Position numbers and translations under genes: made by a program. The notes beneath the pieces were generated by a model. The model was given only the letters and a program-made list of their open reading frames with translations, made no database searches and was not told where the DNA came from. A stretch of 64,000 bases of DNA from Methylobacter tundripaludum. GTDB taxonomy: Bacteria; Pseudomonadota; Gammaproteobacteria; Methylococcales; Methylomonadaceae. How positions within the stretch are numbered: the stretch's first letter is position 1; every line of letters begins with the position of its first letter. The stretch is from assembly GCF_002934365.1 (NCBI RefSeq), contig NZ_PTIY01000001.1, forward strand, positions 248,001 through 312,000. The letters run 5' to 3'. Of the stretch, positions 8,905-18,270 are shown in pieces.

Positions 8905-9217
8905 CTTATTAATCTCTACGTGCGTTTTTGGCCGACAAACCTGGCTTCATTGCCAACCCCTGATGCTGCTTTTTCTTGCGTAAAGGCTGATAAAACAGTA
9001 ATTCCGGTCGCCTATTATCGCATCCCCTAGGCCACGGTCAAGAAATCGACTCACGACGACGCCATCAGGACGGCGCTATAATGGAGCATTTTTCCTGGCA
9101 AGCATTGATATTTAGCCCTTGCCTACAAGGATATAGGTAAAAAAAGGAAGCTCCACCTGTTCAAATAAGGCGTTACATTACTGAAAATACCGGGCAACGT
9201 CCGCCAAAAACACGCGA
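8905..9217. other. 313-bp gap between the LysR and rhodanese genes
   Basis: No gene is visible. A short imperfect dyad, GCCTACAAGGATATAGGTA at 9122-9140, resembles GCCTACATGGATGTAGGTA at 55175-55193, so it is a degenerate copy of a dispersed repeat. The remainder shows nothing recognisable. Confidence 0.5.
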
Positions 9218-10138
9218 CTAATCAACACTCTGATTGCGTTCCCCGCGGCTAACCCGGTATTCCAGAAATTCCTGCAAAAAATCCATAAAGCCCCTGACCT
9301 TTGCCGACAAATACTTTCGATGGGGATATATGGCATGGACATCCAGAGGCGGCGAGGTGTAATTTTCCAGAACAGCTTTCAGTTTGCCCTTTTCAATGTC
9401 CCTGCCCACGATATAAGTCGGCAACATCACCAAGCCCAAGCCGTTAATTGCGGCGATGCGTATCGGGTCTGCGACATTCGCCTGCATCCGGCCTGAAACC
9501 GTTATCCCCGTATAACCGGCTTCGCCTTTGAACAGCCATTTATTCCTCGGCGCGATAGCCCAGTTGACCAGGCAGCTGTGATCCTCCAAATCTTCCGGCG
9601 TCTGGGGAACGCCGTATTTCTCAAAATATTCCGGCGAACCGCAAACAACCAACGACGAACTGGCTAATTTCCGTGCAAACATGCTGGTATCATCCAAAGC
9701 GCCCAAAGAAATAGCGACATCGATCCCCTCGTCAATCAAATCCCCCGGACTGCTCTGTAAAATCATCTCGACGGTCAAGTCAGGATGTATCTTCAAAAAT
9801 TCAGCTACGGCCCAAGCGATATGCGTCGCCCCGATCACCGGCGGCGCACTGACTCTTAAAATCCCCCTGGGCTCGGTCTGCAAATGCGTGACAGCGGCCT
9901 CCATCTCCTCAACCTCTAGCAACACTTGCTGGCATCGCTCCAAATAGGACGCGCCCACGTCGGTCAGGCTTAAGCTGCGCGTGGTTCGGTTGAATAATCG
10001 CGTACCCAGTACACCCTCAAGATGCATGATATGTTTGGTCGCCATGGCTCTTGAAATATCCAGATCGCGCGCGCCGCCGGCAAAACTTCCGGCCTTTGCC
10101 ACGCGGACGAAAACGTTCATGCTGGTCAATTTATCCAT
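9218..10138 (-). CDS. LysR family transcriptional regulator
   Basis: A 306-residue LysR-type regulator. The winged helix-turn-helix is at residues 1-60 (MNVFVRVAKAGSFAGGARDL, then GTRLFNRTTRSLSLTDVG). The C-terminal periplasmic-binding-fold effector domain follows, with LRVSAPPVIGATHIAWAV. It resembles the PecT/DsdC-like CrgA subgroup. Its start overlaps the end of the WbpM-type gene by 8 bases, so it may be transcribed from the glycan operon, but the target genes cannot be told. Confidence 0.92.
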   Translation of the reverse strand: MDKLTSMNVFVRVAKAGSFAGGARDLDISRAMATKHIMHLEGVLGTRLFNRTTRSLSLTDVGASYLERCQQVLLEVEEMEAAVTHLQTEPRGILRVSAPPVIGATHIAWAVAEFLKIHPDLTVEMILQSSPGDLIDEGIDVAISLGALDDTSMFARKLASSSLVVCGSPEYFEKYGVPQTPEDLEDHSCLVNWAIAPRNKWLFKGEAGYTGITVSGRMQANVADPIRIAAINGLGLVMLPTYIVGRDIEKGKLKAVLENYTSPPLDVHAIYPHRKYLSAKVRGFMDFLQEFLEYRVSRGERNQSVD

Positions 10139-12092
10139 TCACAATCCGCCTGTCTTCTTTCCACAACAAGTCTTCGATTTCACATTGCGGTACAAAACCG
10201 GTAACTGCGTCGGCCAAAACAGCCCTAACCCGTTCAAAGTCATCATCTTGTGTTGCCTGCTCCAATACCGCCAACATTTTCTCCAGTTCGGTCCACGGAA
10301 TCACCTGCTCCTGCGCGCGCATAATTCTTTCGTGCCCGGTTTTTGAAACGTTATCGCCAATCAAAAGTTCTTCATACAGCTTTTCTCCAGGCCTTAAGCC
10401 TGTATAGCTAATCTCTATGTCGCCGCCCGGATGCTCTGCATCTTTGATTTCCAATCCGCTCAAATGAATCATTCTCTTGGCTAAATCAACAATACGGATA
10501 GGTTCGCCCATATCCAGCACAAACACATCGCCGCCCTGACCCATTGCACCGGCCTGAATGACCAGCTGCGCCGCCTCTGGTATGGTCATAAAATAGCGGA
10601 TGATTCTCTCGTCGGTCACCGTTACCGGCCCGCCTCTTGCGATCTGTTCCTTAAACAACGGCACCACGGACCCTGAAGATCCCAATACATTGCCGAAGCG
10701 CACCATCGTAAAACGGGTTTTTGTATTATTAGCCTGATTAAAGCTGAGCGCCTGCAAAATCAATTCAGCGAAGCGCTTGGTCGCTCCCATCGTATTGGTT
10801 GGCCTGACCGCTTTATCCGTTGAAATAAGCACAAAAGTCTCAACCTCCGTCTTTATCGCGGCCGTTGCCGCATGCAAGGTGCCAAATATATTGTTCCAGA
10901 CCGCTTCGCCCGGATTTCTTTCGACCATCGGCACATGCTTGTAAGCCGCCGCGTGATAGATCGTCCGCACCTTGAAAGTCTTGCATATTTTTTCGCAGCG
11001 CTTAGCGTTTACCACCGAACCCAATACAGGAATCAGTTTTATTTCTTTATCGTTCTTGGCTTTGGTTAATAAATGCTGCAACTCTTTTTCTATCGCATAA
11101 AGCGCAAATTCACTGATTTCAAAAAGAATCAACGACTCCGGCTGCAACAGAATGATTTGCCGGCAAAGCTCGGAACCGATAGAGCCGCCTGCGCCGGTCA
11201 CCATTACGACCTTGCCTGCGATATTGGCATGCAGCAGCGATTGATCGGGGGCCACAGCGTCGCGTCCCAGAAGGTCGGCAATATCAACCTCCTGTAGCGC
11301 ATCAACGGTGACCTTGCCTTGGGCAATCTCGGACAAACCCGGCATCGACATCACATGAACCGCAAAAGGCTCCAGCAAGCGAATAATTTCACTTTTACGC
11401 GCCCGATTAGCTGAAGGCATAGCCAGCAGAACGTCTGAAACCTGATATTTTTCTATCAAGTACCGCAAAGAGCTGAGCGGATAAATCCGGAGACCGTTGA
11501 CCTTTTGTTTATGCAGCAACTCGTCGTCATCGATGAACGCGACCGGCCTGAATTCACGTCCATAGCCTAATGCGGAAGCCAACTGTACGCCGGCGTTTCC
11601 CGCGCCGTAAATCACTACATTTTTTTTGCTGTGATTTTTTGCACCTCGGCCTACACCCAGGTTTAAATAAACCTCACCCAACCACCAACGCGCAAAAAAA
11701 CGGCTTCCGCCCACCAGCAGCATCATATTCAACCAGTTGAGCGGTAACACCGTCCGGGGGACGCCTTTGATGCCGGACTCGTACAATACAAACGCAAAAA
11801 ACAACGCATAAAGCGTAGTCGCCTGAATTATGGTCCATAACGCCCTGACCTCTATGTAACGGATAATCGCACGGTACAAGCCCAACTTGACAAAAATCGG
11901 TACGGCTATCACCGGGGCCGCAGCAAATAGATACCACTCATCGTCTTTAGGAATGTACAGCTCTCCCCAACGCAAAGAAAAGGCCGCCCAAAGAGCAAAC
12001 ATCGCAAAAAAAACATCGGCGCTAATCAAAATAAATGCCTTCTTCTGACGCGCAAGACCAATGAACCAGTTCGCTAATCGTGACCTCATCAA
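10131..12092 (-). CDS. Membrane-bound nucleotide-sugar 4,6-dehydratase/epimerase (WbpM/CapD family)
   Basis: A 653-residue protein. The N-terminus has four transmembrane helices within about residues 15-130, followed by a first Rossmann region (VIYGAGNAGVQLA). The SDR domain starts near residue 300 with VTGAGGSIGSE. The catalytic region STDKAVRPTNTMGATKR shows the serine-methionine-lysine arrangement (Met where most SDRs have Tyr) typical of WbpM-type UDP-GlcNAc 4,6-dehydratases. It would supply a 4-keto-6-deoxy HexNAc (towards QuiNAc or FucNAc) for the first sugar loaded by the WbpL-type transferase encoded just upstream. Confidence 0.9.
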   Translation of the reverse strand: MMRSRLANWFIGLARQKKAFILISADVFFAMFALWAAFSLRWGELYIPKDDEWYLFAAAPVIAVPIFVKLGLYRAIIRYIEVRALWTIIQATTLYALFFAFVLYESGIKGVPRTVLPLNWLNMMLLVGGSRFFARWWLGEVYLNLGVGRGAKNHSKKNVVIYGAGNAGVQLASALGYGREFRPVAFIDDDELLHKQKVNGLRIYPLSSLRYLIEKYQVSDVLLAMPSANRARKSEIIRLLEPFAVHVMSMPGLSEIAQGKVTVDALQEVDIADLLGRDAVAPDQSLLHANIAGKVVMVTGAGGSIGSELCRQIILLQPESLILFEISEFALYAIEKELQHLLTKAKNDKEIKLIPVLGSVVNAKRCEKICKTFKVRTIYHAAAYKHVPMVERNPGEAVWNNIFGTLHAATAAIKTEVETFVLISTDKAVRPTNTMGATKRFAELILQALSFNQANNTKTRFTMVRFGNVLGSSGSVVPLFKEQIARGGPVTVTDERIIRYFMTIPEAAQLVIQAGAMGQGGDVFVLDMGEPIRIVDLAKRMIHLSGLEIKDAEHPGGDIEISYTGLRPGEKLYEELLIGDNVSKTGHERIMRAQEQVIPWTELEKMLAVLEQATQDDDFERVRAVLADAVTGFVPQCEIEDLLWKEDRRIVNG

Positions 12093-12157
12093 TTATCCCT
12101 GTTTTTCTATAGCAATTTTCATTAATAACCGGCTTCATTATCCCCGATTCAACAAGC

Positions 12158-13192
12158 TCACTCGGCATCCCTGGCTTGAGCCAGCCGATCACCGGCCTTG
12201 TAACGATATGCCAACAACAATAACGGCAAATACGCCACCATGAGTCCAACAATACCGTCTAACTTTTCCAATGCAACCAAACCCGCAACAGGCATCAACC
12301 AAAAAACATTAATAGCGCCTATTGCCAGGGTGACTGGTTGATGGGCGCCTATGATGCGGGATGCATATTGATAGGCATGGCTATGGTGCGCCTCATAAAA
12401 CTTCTCGCCCCGCAATACGCGACGACACAAGGTAACGGTTGCATCGACAATGAATACACCCAACAAGATCAGCCACACCCATAATAACCCAGGTTCAATC
12501 CTTGCCGCTTGCACCGAAAGCAGCGCCAATATGATACCCAAAAAACCGCTCCCTACATCTCCCATAAAAATACGGGCGGGAGGGAAATTCCAAACAAGAA
12601 ATCCCAACACTGCTGAAGCCAGAAGAACCGGCAACATCCAAGCGGTTGAATCGGGCGCAACAAGCCACACCATCAAAGCCCCCCCGCAACAAACCGTAAT
12701 CGCCTCAATACCGGCAAGGCCATCAATGCCATCCATGAAGTTGTACAAATTGAGCAACCAGACTACATACACGGCCGCAAACGCGTACCCAAACCATCCC
12801 AAATCCAGCGAATACCCAAAGGCTGAGACAGGAGGAAAGCCACCCAGCCAATAAAGCCCCCAAGCCGCCGCTCCGAAATGTACCAATAAGCGCCAGCGTG
12901 CGGCAATATGTCCATGATCATCCAAAAAGCCGGTTACCGCAACAGCGCATCCGGCGCCCCATAAGGCCAAGCATACAGGGTTCGCCAGCAGATCAAATCT
13001 ATTGAGGAGGGGGAGAGCCGCCAAAAACGCTGTCACAATGGCGACACCGCCGCCACGAGGCGTTGGTGTCGAGTGCGAACTGCGTTCATTAGGAACATCG
13101 ATTAAGTTCCTCGCCAACGCGTACCTGCGCAAAAAGCCGGTAAGCCCCCAAGACACGGCACTCGTTAGCAAAAGAAACCACAAAAAAATCAT
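12158..13192 (-). CDS. Undecaprenyl-phosphate sugar-1-phosphate transferase (WecA/WbpL family)
   Basis: A 344-residue polytopic protein with about ten hydrophobic segments and family motifs: DVPNERSSHSTPTPRGGG near the N-terminus, LYNFMDGIDG (catalytic aspartates) and ARIFMGDVGSGFLG. It transfers a HexNAc- or FucNAc-type sugar phosphate to undecaprenyl phosphate at the inner membrane and so starts the glycan. Paired with a WbpM-type dehydratase and a nucleotide-sugar reductase, as in Pseudomonas O-antigen loci, it most resembles WbpL. Confidence 0.92.
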   Translation of the reverse strand: MIFLWFLLLTSAVSWGLTGFLRRYALARNLIDVPNERSSHSTPTPRGGGVAIVTAFLAALPLLNRFDLLANPVCLALWGAGCAVAVTGFLDDHGHIAARWRLLVHFGAAAWGLYWLGGFPPVSAFGYSLDLGWFGYAFAAVYVVWLLNLYNFMDGIDGLAGIEAITVCCGGALMVWLVAPDSTAWMLPVLLASAVLGFLVWNFPPARIFMGDVGSGFLGIILALLSVQAARIEPGLLWVWLILLGVFIVDATVTLCRRVLRGEKFYEAHHSHAYQYASRIIGAHQPVTLAIGAINVFWLMPVAGLVALEKLDGIVGLMVAYLPLLLLAYRYKAGDRLAQARDAE

Positions 13193-13372
13193 TTGTACCT
13201 CTATTTAATAATTGACAACTGTATGGACAGGTGTTTGCTCTTCGGCAACTGCTCCCAATAACATGAATTATTTCCTTGAGCTTACTATGAGTGCCAACAA
13301 CCTTTCCCGGCAGGAAATTGTCGGAGTGAAAAACTGAATTACTTAGATTGAATGTTTCTGAGATTAAGCAGC

Positions 13373-14368
13373 TTATGATTTTTGTAAAAAATCTGCGGCG
13401 GTTTTTTTCAACGCGTCATCCACTCTCACCGGCGGTCGCCAGCCCAACAGATCGGACGCTTTGCTGATGTCGGCTTGAAGCGAACCACACAACCGCTGCG
13501 CCATCTCACGCTTACCCAACAACATGGCGCCTGTCTTTAATAACCAGACAGGTATAGGGAATAGTTTAGCGGGTTTGCCCAATGCGATGCCCAAACGCTG
13601 CAACAATTCGGTAATAGATATGTCCTCACCGTCCCCGGCCAAAAACGTCTGGTTGGCAGCGGCAGGATGATCAATGCAGGTTACGATCAAATCAACCAAA
13701 TTATCCAGCGCCACCAGTGTACGCTTATTATGAATCCCACCCAAAGGTAAAGGGACCCCCGTCTCAAGCCAACGCATCATGCTGCGAAAATTGGCTTTCA
13801 CCCCCGGTCCGTAGACCAATGGCGGGCGGATGATCACCACTTCCATACCGGTTTCATCAGCCAACTGCCGCAATGCATCTTCCGCTTCAAGCTTGGAAAT
13901 GCCGTAAGGATCAACAGGTGCAGGCCGATCTTCGGCGGTATAAGGCTGTCCTAATGGCGTAAATTCACCATTGACCTTGATCGAACTGATAAAAATAAAG
14001 CGCTGTACGCCGGCGTCGGCTGCCTGCCGGGCAAGATTAAAGGTACCCTCAACATTTACCTTGCGAAACGCACCCTGCGGATCGGCTACGCTAGCTTTCA
14101 TTACATGCACATGCGCGGCAAGATGAATGACCACTTTTATACCACGTAGCGCATCCGTCCAATCCGTTTCACCGTTTATAGTCCCGATTGACATGGTCTC
14201 AATATTTTCGACCTGAAAATTTACAGAGCGCGCCACCGCACGAACAGATTGCCCCTGCCGACGCAACTCAGCACAGAGTGACCTGCCCACAAAACCATTT
14301 GCTCCGCTAACAAGCACCGTCTTCGATCTTGAGCTAAATGTGCTATGCAATGTCCCCGTCTCCCTCAT
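13373..14368 (-). CDS. NAD-dependent epimerase/dehydratase (WbpV/WbpK-like nucleotide-sugar 4-ketoreductase)
   Basis: A 331-residue extended SDR with the nucleotide-binding motif VLVSGANGFVGRSL, the active-site serine (FISSIKVNG) and YGISK with the catalytic tyrosine and lysine. In loci with a WbpM-type dehydratase and a WbpL-type transferase, this gene usually reduces UDP-4-keto-6-deoxy-GlcNAc to UDP-FucNAc or UDP-QuiNAc. The exact product is not determinable from sequence. It sits 3 bp from the GT4 gene on its 5-prime side. Confidence 0.85.
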   Translation of the reverse strand: MRETGTLHSTFSSRSKTVLVSGANGFVGRSLCAELRRQGQSVRAVARSVNFQVENIETMSIGTINGETDWTDALRGIKVVIHLAAHVHVMKASVADPQGAFRKVNVEGTFNLARQAADAGVQRFIFISSIKVNGEFTPLGQPYTAEDRPAPVDPYGISKLEAEDALRQLADETGMEVVIIRPPLVYGPGVKANFRSMMRWLETGVPLPLGGIHNKRTLVALDNLVDLIVTCIDHPAAANQTFLAGDGEDISITELLQRLGIALGKPAKLFPIPVWLLKTGAMLLGKREMAQRLCGSLQADISKASDLLGWRPPVRVDDALKKTAADFLQKS

Positions 14369-14371
14369 TTA

Positions 14372-15511
14372 TTAATCACAACGCTTCGTCAATAGCTGGC
14401 CATAAAGCGCTAACATTCCCTCGGAAATTTTGTGGCTGGGAAACAACTCTAGCGCACGCGCACGCGCAGCAGTGCCCATTTCGTGCCTCAGAGACCGATC
14501 ATCTATCAGCTTCAGCAAAGACTGTGTAAGACCGGCAACATCTCCAGCCGAAAACAACAAGCCTGTTTTTCTGTCTTCCACTGCGTCAGTAACTCCATAA
14601 ATACACGTAGCCACGGTCGGGACTTCAGTAGCTCCCGCTTCAATAATGACCTGACCAAAGCCTTCGCGATAGCTGGGCAGGCAAAAAATATCCGCGGCGG
14701 CCATATAGCGCTCAGGGTTAGTTGTAAAGCTCACTCTGCGCAAGCGATCCCCATATGCACCACAAATTGCTTGCACATAAGCAAAAGAAATATCCTCTTC
14801 AGCGCCAACCAATACCAACACTGCATCTGTTCGCTTTGATGCAATCTCGACAAACGCAGCAGCAAGATCGAGTATTCCCTTATCACGATTTAATCGCCCT
14901 AAGAACAGGACTATGGTTTGCTCCAAGCTTACGTCTAACTCTCTTCGCACCTTCTCCCGCACTTGAGCATCAGGATGAAACTGATCGGCATCAACGCCGC
15001 AGATTGAACCATGCCCAATTACGATGCCGTTGCCTTGAGGCAAAATACCTTCAGAAACCAAAAAATCCCGTTGCGACGGACTATCCATTAAAATCTGATT
15101 AGCGAATAGCACTATCAGCCTATCGAACATTTTAAGTGATCCGCGTTTCCATCCTTGTTTTGTCGCCCAAACCTGTCCGGTAAAAATATGCATCCGATTG
15201 GGAACCCCGGCCGCCCAAGCAGCCAACATGCTCAACAGTCCTGTTTTAGGCATAATGGAATGCACGAGATCAAATCGTTCACGGCGAAACAAAATCATCA
15301 GCTGAATCAAAACCATTAAATCGCGCCAAGGTGATGCTTTGCGCTCAATGGGTAGTAGAATGAGTCGAGCGTTGATGCCATCGAGCAAGTGGGCGTCGGC
15401 GTTATTACAGACCACAGTTACATCATACTTTTCCGCAGCCGCTCGAATGTGTCCTCGCAAAAAAGCGTGGACCACCGCAGGGATAGTGGCTACATAACAG
15501 ATTTTTTTCAC
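14372..15511 (-). CDS. Glycosyltransferase family 4
   Basis: A 379-residue GT-B fold transferase. The C-terminal donor-binding half shows IVLFLGRLNRDKGILDL and the E-x7-E region SYREGFGQVIIEAGATEVP that marks GT4 retaining enzymes. The N-terminal DLVHSIMPKTGLLSMLAA is typical of O-antigen GT4 enzymes acting after a WbpL-type start sugar. The start is GTG and overlaps the stop of a 77-residue frame by four bases (GTGA). Confidence 0.9.
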   Translation of the reverse strand: MKKICYVATIPAVVHAFLRGHIRAAAEKYDVTVVCNNADAHLLDGINARLILLPIERKASPWRDLMVLIQLMILFRRERFDLVHSIMPKTGLLSMLAAWAAGVPNRMHIFTGQVWATKQGWKRGSLKMFDRLIVLFANQILMDSPSQRDFLVSEGILPQGNGIVIGHGSICGVDADQFHPDAQVREKVRRELDVSLEQTIVLFLGRLNRDKGILDLAAAFVEIASKRTDAVLVLVGAEEDISFAYVQAICGAYGDRLRRVSFTTNPERYMAAADIFCLPSYREGFGQVIIEAGATEVPTVATCIYGVTDAVEDRKTGLLFSAGDVAGLTQSLLKLIDDRSLRHEMGTAARARALELFPSHKISEGMLALYGQLLTKRCD

Positions 15512-15741
15512 GATGCTTTGGGTTCCGTTGCAAGACCGTCAAAAATATTACGCCAGTCAAACAACACTAAGACGTTACTAGGCAAAACCGCTCCAGAAAC
15601 CGCACTCGCATAGGCATCGCGTTTACTGAGCATTACCGGTTGGTGTTTTACAAAAAATGGAATAGTCGAAAGCTGTTTAATCCGAACACCTTGTATTCTT
15701 GCTGGTTCACAACGAATAGATTGCCACGAGTCAGTCGTCAT
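15508..15741 (-). CDS. Small hypothetical protein (77 aa) coupled to the GT4 gene
   Basis: A 77-residue frame in an otherwise empty 250-bp gap. Its TGA overlaps the GTG start of the GT4 gene, as expected for translational coupling. The peptide (RCEPARIQGVRIKQLS, then VLVLFDWRNIFDGL) matches nothing I recognise and may be a leftover C-terminus of a lost gene. It has no clear ribosome-binding site. Confidence 0.3.
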   Translation of the reverse strand: MTTDSWQSIRCEPARIQGVRIKQLSTIPFFVKHQPVMLSKRDAYASAVSGAVLPSNVLVLFDWRNIFDGLATEPKAS

Positions 15742-15760
15742 ACTTTACTATCCAAAAATA

Positions 15761-16600
15761 TCAAGAGGCGCTGTTAATCAAAAAACGCCATTTTACAATA
15801 CTCCACCTTCGGAAGTATTTTAAAAACGAAAAACTCGAAACCAGTATAAACATGAAAAATGGAATAAACCCGGCACTAAAAATTTTTTGATAAGTATCCA
15901 ATATGCCTTGTTGCGCTCTCCACAGGTTGCCCGTTAATCCCCCATCCCCAAACTCTTCTTTGAATGAATAAGCCATTGGACTATTCAAAAACCAGGCTGG
16001 TTGACCATTAAATACAAGGGTGAGCCAAAGCAAGTAATCTTCTGCATAGCGCTTTTCAGGGAAAAACCGGAAAGAGACTTCCCGTTTTAACATGACTGAA
16101 CGTGTAGGAAGGCAATTGGAGAACAGCAATCTACATTCATTGATCCGGCGAGCCAGCAAGCTTTCTGGTAATTCCGGCAATGCAACGCCTTCCGATATTT
16201 TGATGCTCGGATGACCCGACAATACGACATCCGGGTGCGCCGCCATCCATTGATATTGAATCGCCATTTTTTCCGGATGCCAGCTGTCGTCCGCATCCAG
16301 GAATGCAATATAGGGTTGTGATGACTGCTCCCATCCTGCGTTACGCGCACTACCGGGCCCACCGTTCTTATTGAGTCGCAAGACTTTTATGTTCGTTTCT
16401 TGATGCTCCTGCCGAAGCCGATCCAGAACGGCCAGCGTTTCTCCCCCGTCATTGCTGAAGTCATCAATCAATATGATCTCTTCCGGGGGGCGTGTTTGAG
16501 CGATCACTGAATCAACCGCACGCTGGATAGTATCCGCACAACGATAACACGGAATAATCACGCTTACAGGCGTATGCACTGAGTCATACCGATCACTCAT
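15761..16600 (-). CDS. Glycosyltransferase family 2
   Basis: A 279-residue GT-A fold transferase: VSVIIPCYRCADTIQRAVDS at the start, EIILIDDFSNDGG, and the metal-binding AFLDADDSWHPEKM (DxD). The C-terminus has a hydrophobic, probably membrane-touching segment (FIPFFMFILVSSFSFL). I start at the ATG at 16598-16600, which overlaps the GT11 stop as ATGA; an in-frame ATG 12 bases earlier is less likely. Donor and acceptor are unknown. Confidence 0.9.
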   Translation of the reverse strand: MSDRYDSVHTPVSVIIPCYRCADTIQRAVDSVIAQTRPPEEIILIDDFSNDGGETLAVLDRLRQEHQETNIKVLRLNKNGGPGSARNAGWEQSSQPYIAFLDADDSWHPEKMAIQYQWMAAHPDVVLSGHPSIKISEGVALPELPESLLARRINECRLLFSNCLPTRSVMLKREVSFRFFPEKRYAEDYLLWLTLVFNGQPAWFLNSPMAYSFKEEFGDGGLTGNLWRAQQGILDTYQKIFSAGFIPFFMFILVSSFSFLKYFRRWSIVKWRFLINSAS

Positions 16601-17481
16601 AGCCGAATCCATTCATTAGGCATCAAATCGCGATCATCATTCCCATTGCAAAACCAGCTTCCGGGCGCGACAACCAATTTCTCTGGGCTAGGATTTAACC
16701 ACGCACCCCACCAGCTAAACGTGCTATTTGCGATAACATGATGCTTGCATAAGCTCATCAGCTGCATATCTCTGTAACTTTCCGCTTGACGATTATGATC
16801 GACATAAATACAAGGAAATTCCACGGTTAAATTTTGCCTTACCCACTCCATATCATCAGAAAAGACATAAAACACCGGTCGTTCAACGCGCTCGGCAATA
16901 TAACCGATCGCCTTATGATAATAGTCTGACGAGCATACTTCCATGATTTTTCCGGTTTTGGAATCGCTGACATAATCCCCACGACGGACGTGTAAACTGA
17001 TTGACTGGGTATTTGCAATTTCCAATGCCAGCTCAGAATTTCGCCCAGCCAATGGCTCCCGAAAAGTAAAATCCCGGCGAATAACACTTTCAAATGGTTT
17101 GAAGTAACGTTCCGATTGCCAGTAGCCAAACAAATAACAATCATCGTTCAAATTAAAGAAATCGGACCAATAATTAAAATGGGGCTCAACCACAAACTTC
17201 TTGCCCCTGAGTCCTGCAAACTGAGGGCGCCGCAGCACTTTCTTGACCAAGCGATTTGCTCTCCACCCTAATAGCTGACGCACAGTCGACACCTCTGCCC
17301 TTTCCGCAATCACATTGAACACCCGGCTCAATTCAAAACCATGATGCAAGCGGTAATCCGAAAAATCGCCCAAGTCGAGAAGAAGCTTCTGGCTATTCGC
17401 AAGCGAAAGCGCACGTCCGGCAGCATACTGGAACATCTGGTTACCGATACCCCCAAGAATATGACTAACTACCATATGCAC
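16597..17481 (-). CDS. Alpha-1,2-fucosyltransferase (GT11)
   Basis: A 294-residue protein with the GT11 signatures: GGIGNQMFQYAAGRAL near the N-terminus, the GDP-fucose-binding SLHVRRGDYV, and NSTFSWWGAWLN near the C-terminus. These enzymes transfer L-fucose from GDP-L-fucose in alpha-1,2 linkage. The GDP-fucose genes of this cluster appear deleted (see the scar at 28466-28696), so donor supply must come from elsewhere if the enzyme is active. Confidence 0.93.
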   Translation of the reverse strand: MHMVVSHILGGIGNQMFQYAAGRALSLANSQKLLLDLGDFSDYRLHHGFELSRVFNVIAERAEVSTVRQLLGWRANRLVKKVLRRPQFAGLRGKKFVVEPHFNYWSDFFNLNDDCYLFGYWQSERYFKPFESVIRRDFTFREPLAGRNSELALEIANTQSISLHVRRGDYVSDSKTGKIMEVCSSDYYHKAIGYIAERVERPVFYVFSDDMEWVRQNLTVEFPCIYVDHNRQAESYRDMQLMSLCKHHVIANSTFSWWGAWLNPSPEKLVVAPGSWFCNGNDDRDLMPNEWIRL

Positions 17482-17516
17482 CTTATAAGAATATTACTCA
17501 TAATCGACCAAAACCA

Positions 17517-18269
17517 TCAGGGCTTTTGAAAATGAAACAGCCCGCAACCATACTCAAAATCGCTCGCGGCCTCCACTGCTCTTTTTTCACTGTATTGGCC
17601 GGCATCATCCACATAGGAAAATTCAATTAACTTCATATCTGGAAACAACTTTAATACTGAAATTGGCGAGTGTACCCTATGGGCATTGAAGCAGACTCTT
17701 TCGCGCCCAACCGGCAAAGAAATAAACAGGTTGCCACCACGACTCACTATGCGCTGCAATTCACGCGCCGCTTTTGTGCTGCCGTAAGGATCAATCGGGT
17801 CGCCATAGCGTCCAAGGCCAATATGTTCAATAACATGAAGACATGATAACGATTCGATAGAATCATCTGGAAACGGCAGGTTCAGAATATTCCCCGCAAT
17901 AGAAGTTAATCCCGGCAGGGATGCTTTAAGTGGCCGATAATCGACAAAAACCGTTTCGACTTGAGCGCTCAGTACGCTAATGGTGAGAACGCTGGAACCA
18001 ATATCGACATGCTTAGCAATTTCCGCAGCACCGATACGTCTGGCAAGCCATGCACCCTGATAAAAATAGTGAGCATCGAATGGTGTATGAGTACTCCAAT
18101 CTCCCAAGCACGGTTGCATATCAAGAACGCGGATTTTTTCCGCGCCCGTTTCCCCTGCATAGCGAAACCAATGGTTGAAAAAACGTGGTAAATAAAGAAT
18201 GCCAAGCAGTGGACGAGGATATAGAAAAGCCAATAACCAGTGTTTTAGAACTTTTGCGAGCAACTTCAT
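17517..18269 (-). CDS. DUF268 / class I methyltransferase-like protein
   Basis: A 250-residue protein matching DUF268, a family found in glycan loci and resembling SAM-dependent methyltransferases: DIGSSVLTISVLSAQVE as motif I and FPDDSIESLSCLHVIEHIGL as the post-motif region with HVIEH. It may methylate or otherwise modify a sugar. I start at MKLLAKVL, two bases after the stop of the upstream GT2 gene, rather than at an overlapping ATG seven codons earlier. Base composition here is more AT-rich than in flanking housekeeping genes. Confidence 0.78.
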   Translation of the reverse strand: MKLLAKVLKHWLLAFLYPRPLLGILYLPRFFNHWFRYAGETGAEKIRVLDMQPCLGDWSTHTPFDAHYFYQGAWLARRIGAAEIAKHVDIGSSVLTISVLSAQVETVFVDYRPLKASLPGLTSIAGNILNLPFPDDSIESLSCLHVIEHIGLGRYGDPIDPYGSTKAARELQRIVSRGGNLFISLPVGRERVCFNAHRVHSPISVLKLFPDMKLIEFSYVDDAGQYSEKRAVEAASDFEYGCGLFHFQKP

Positions 18270-18270
18270 T

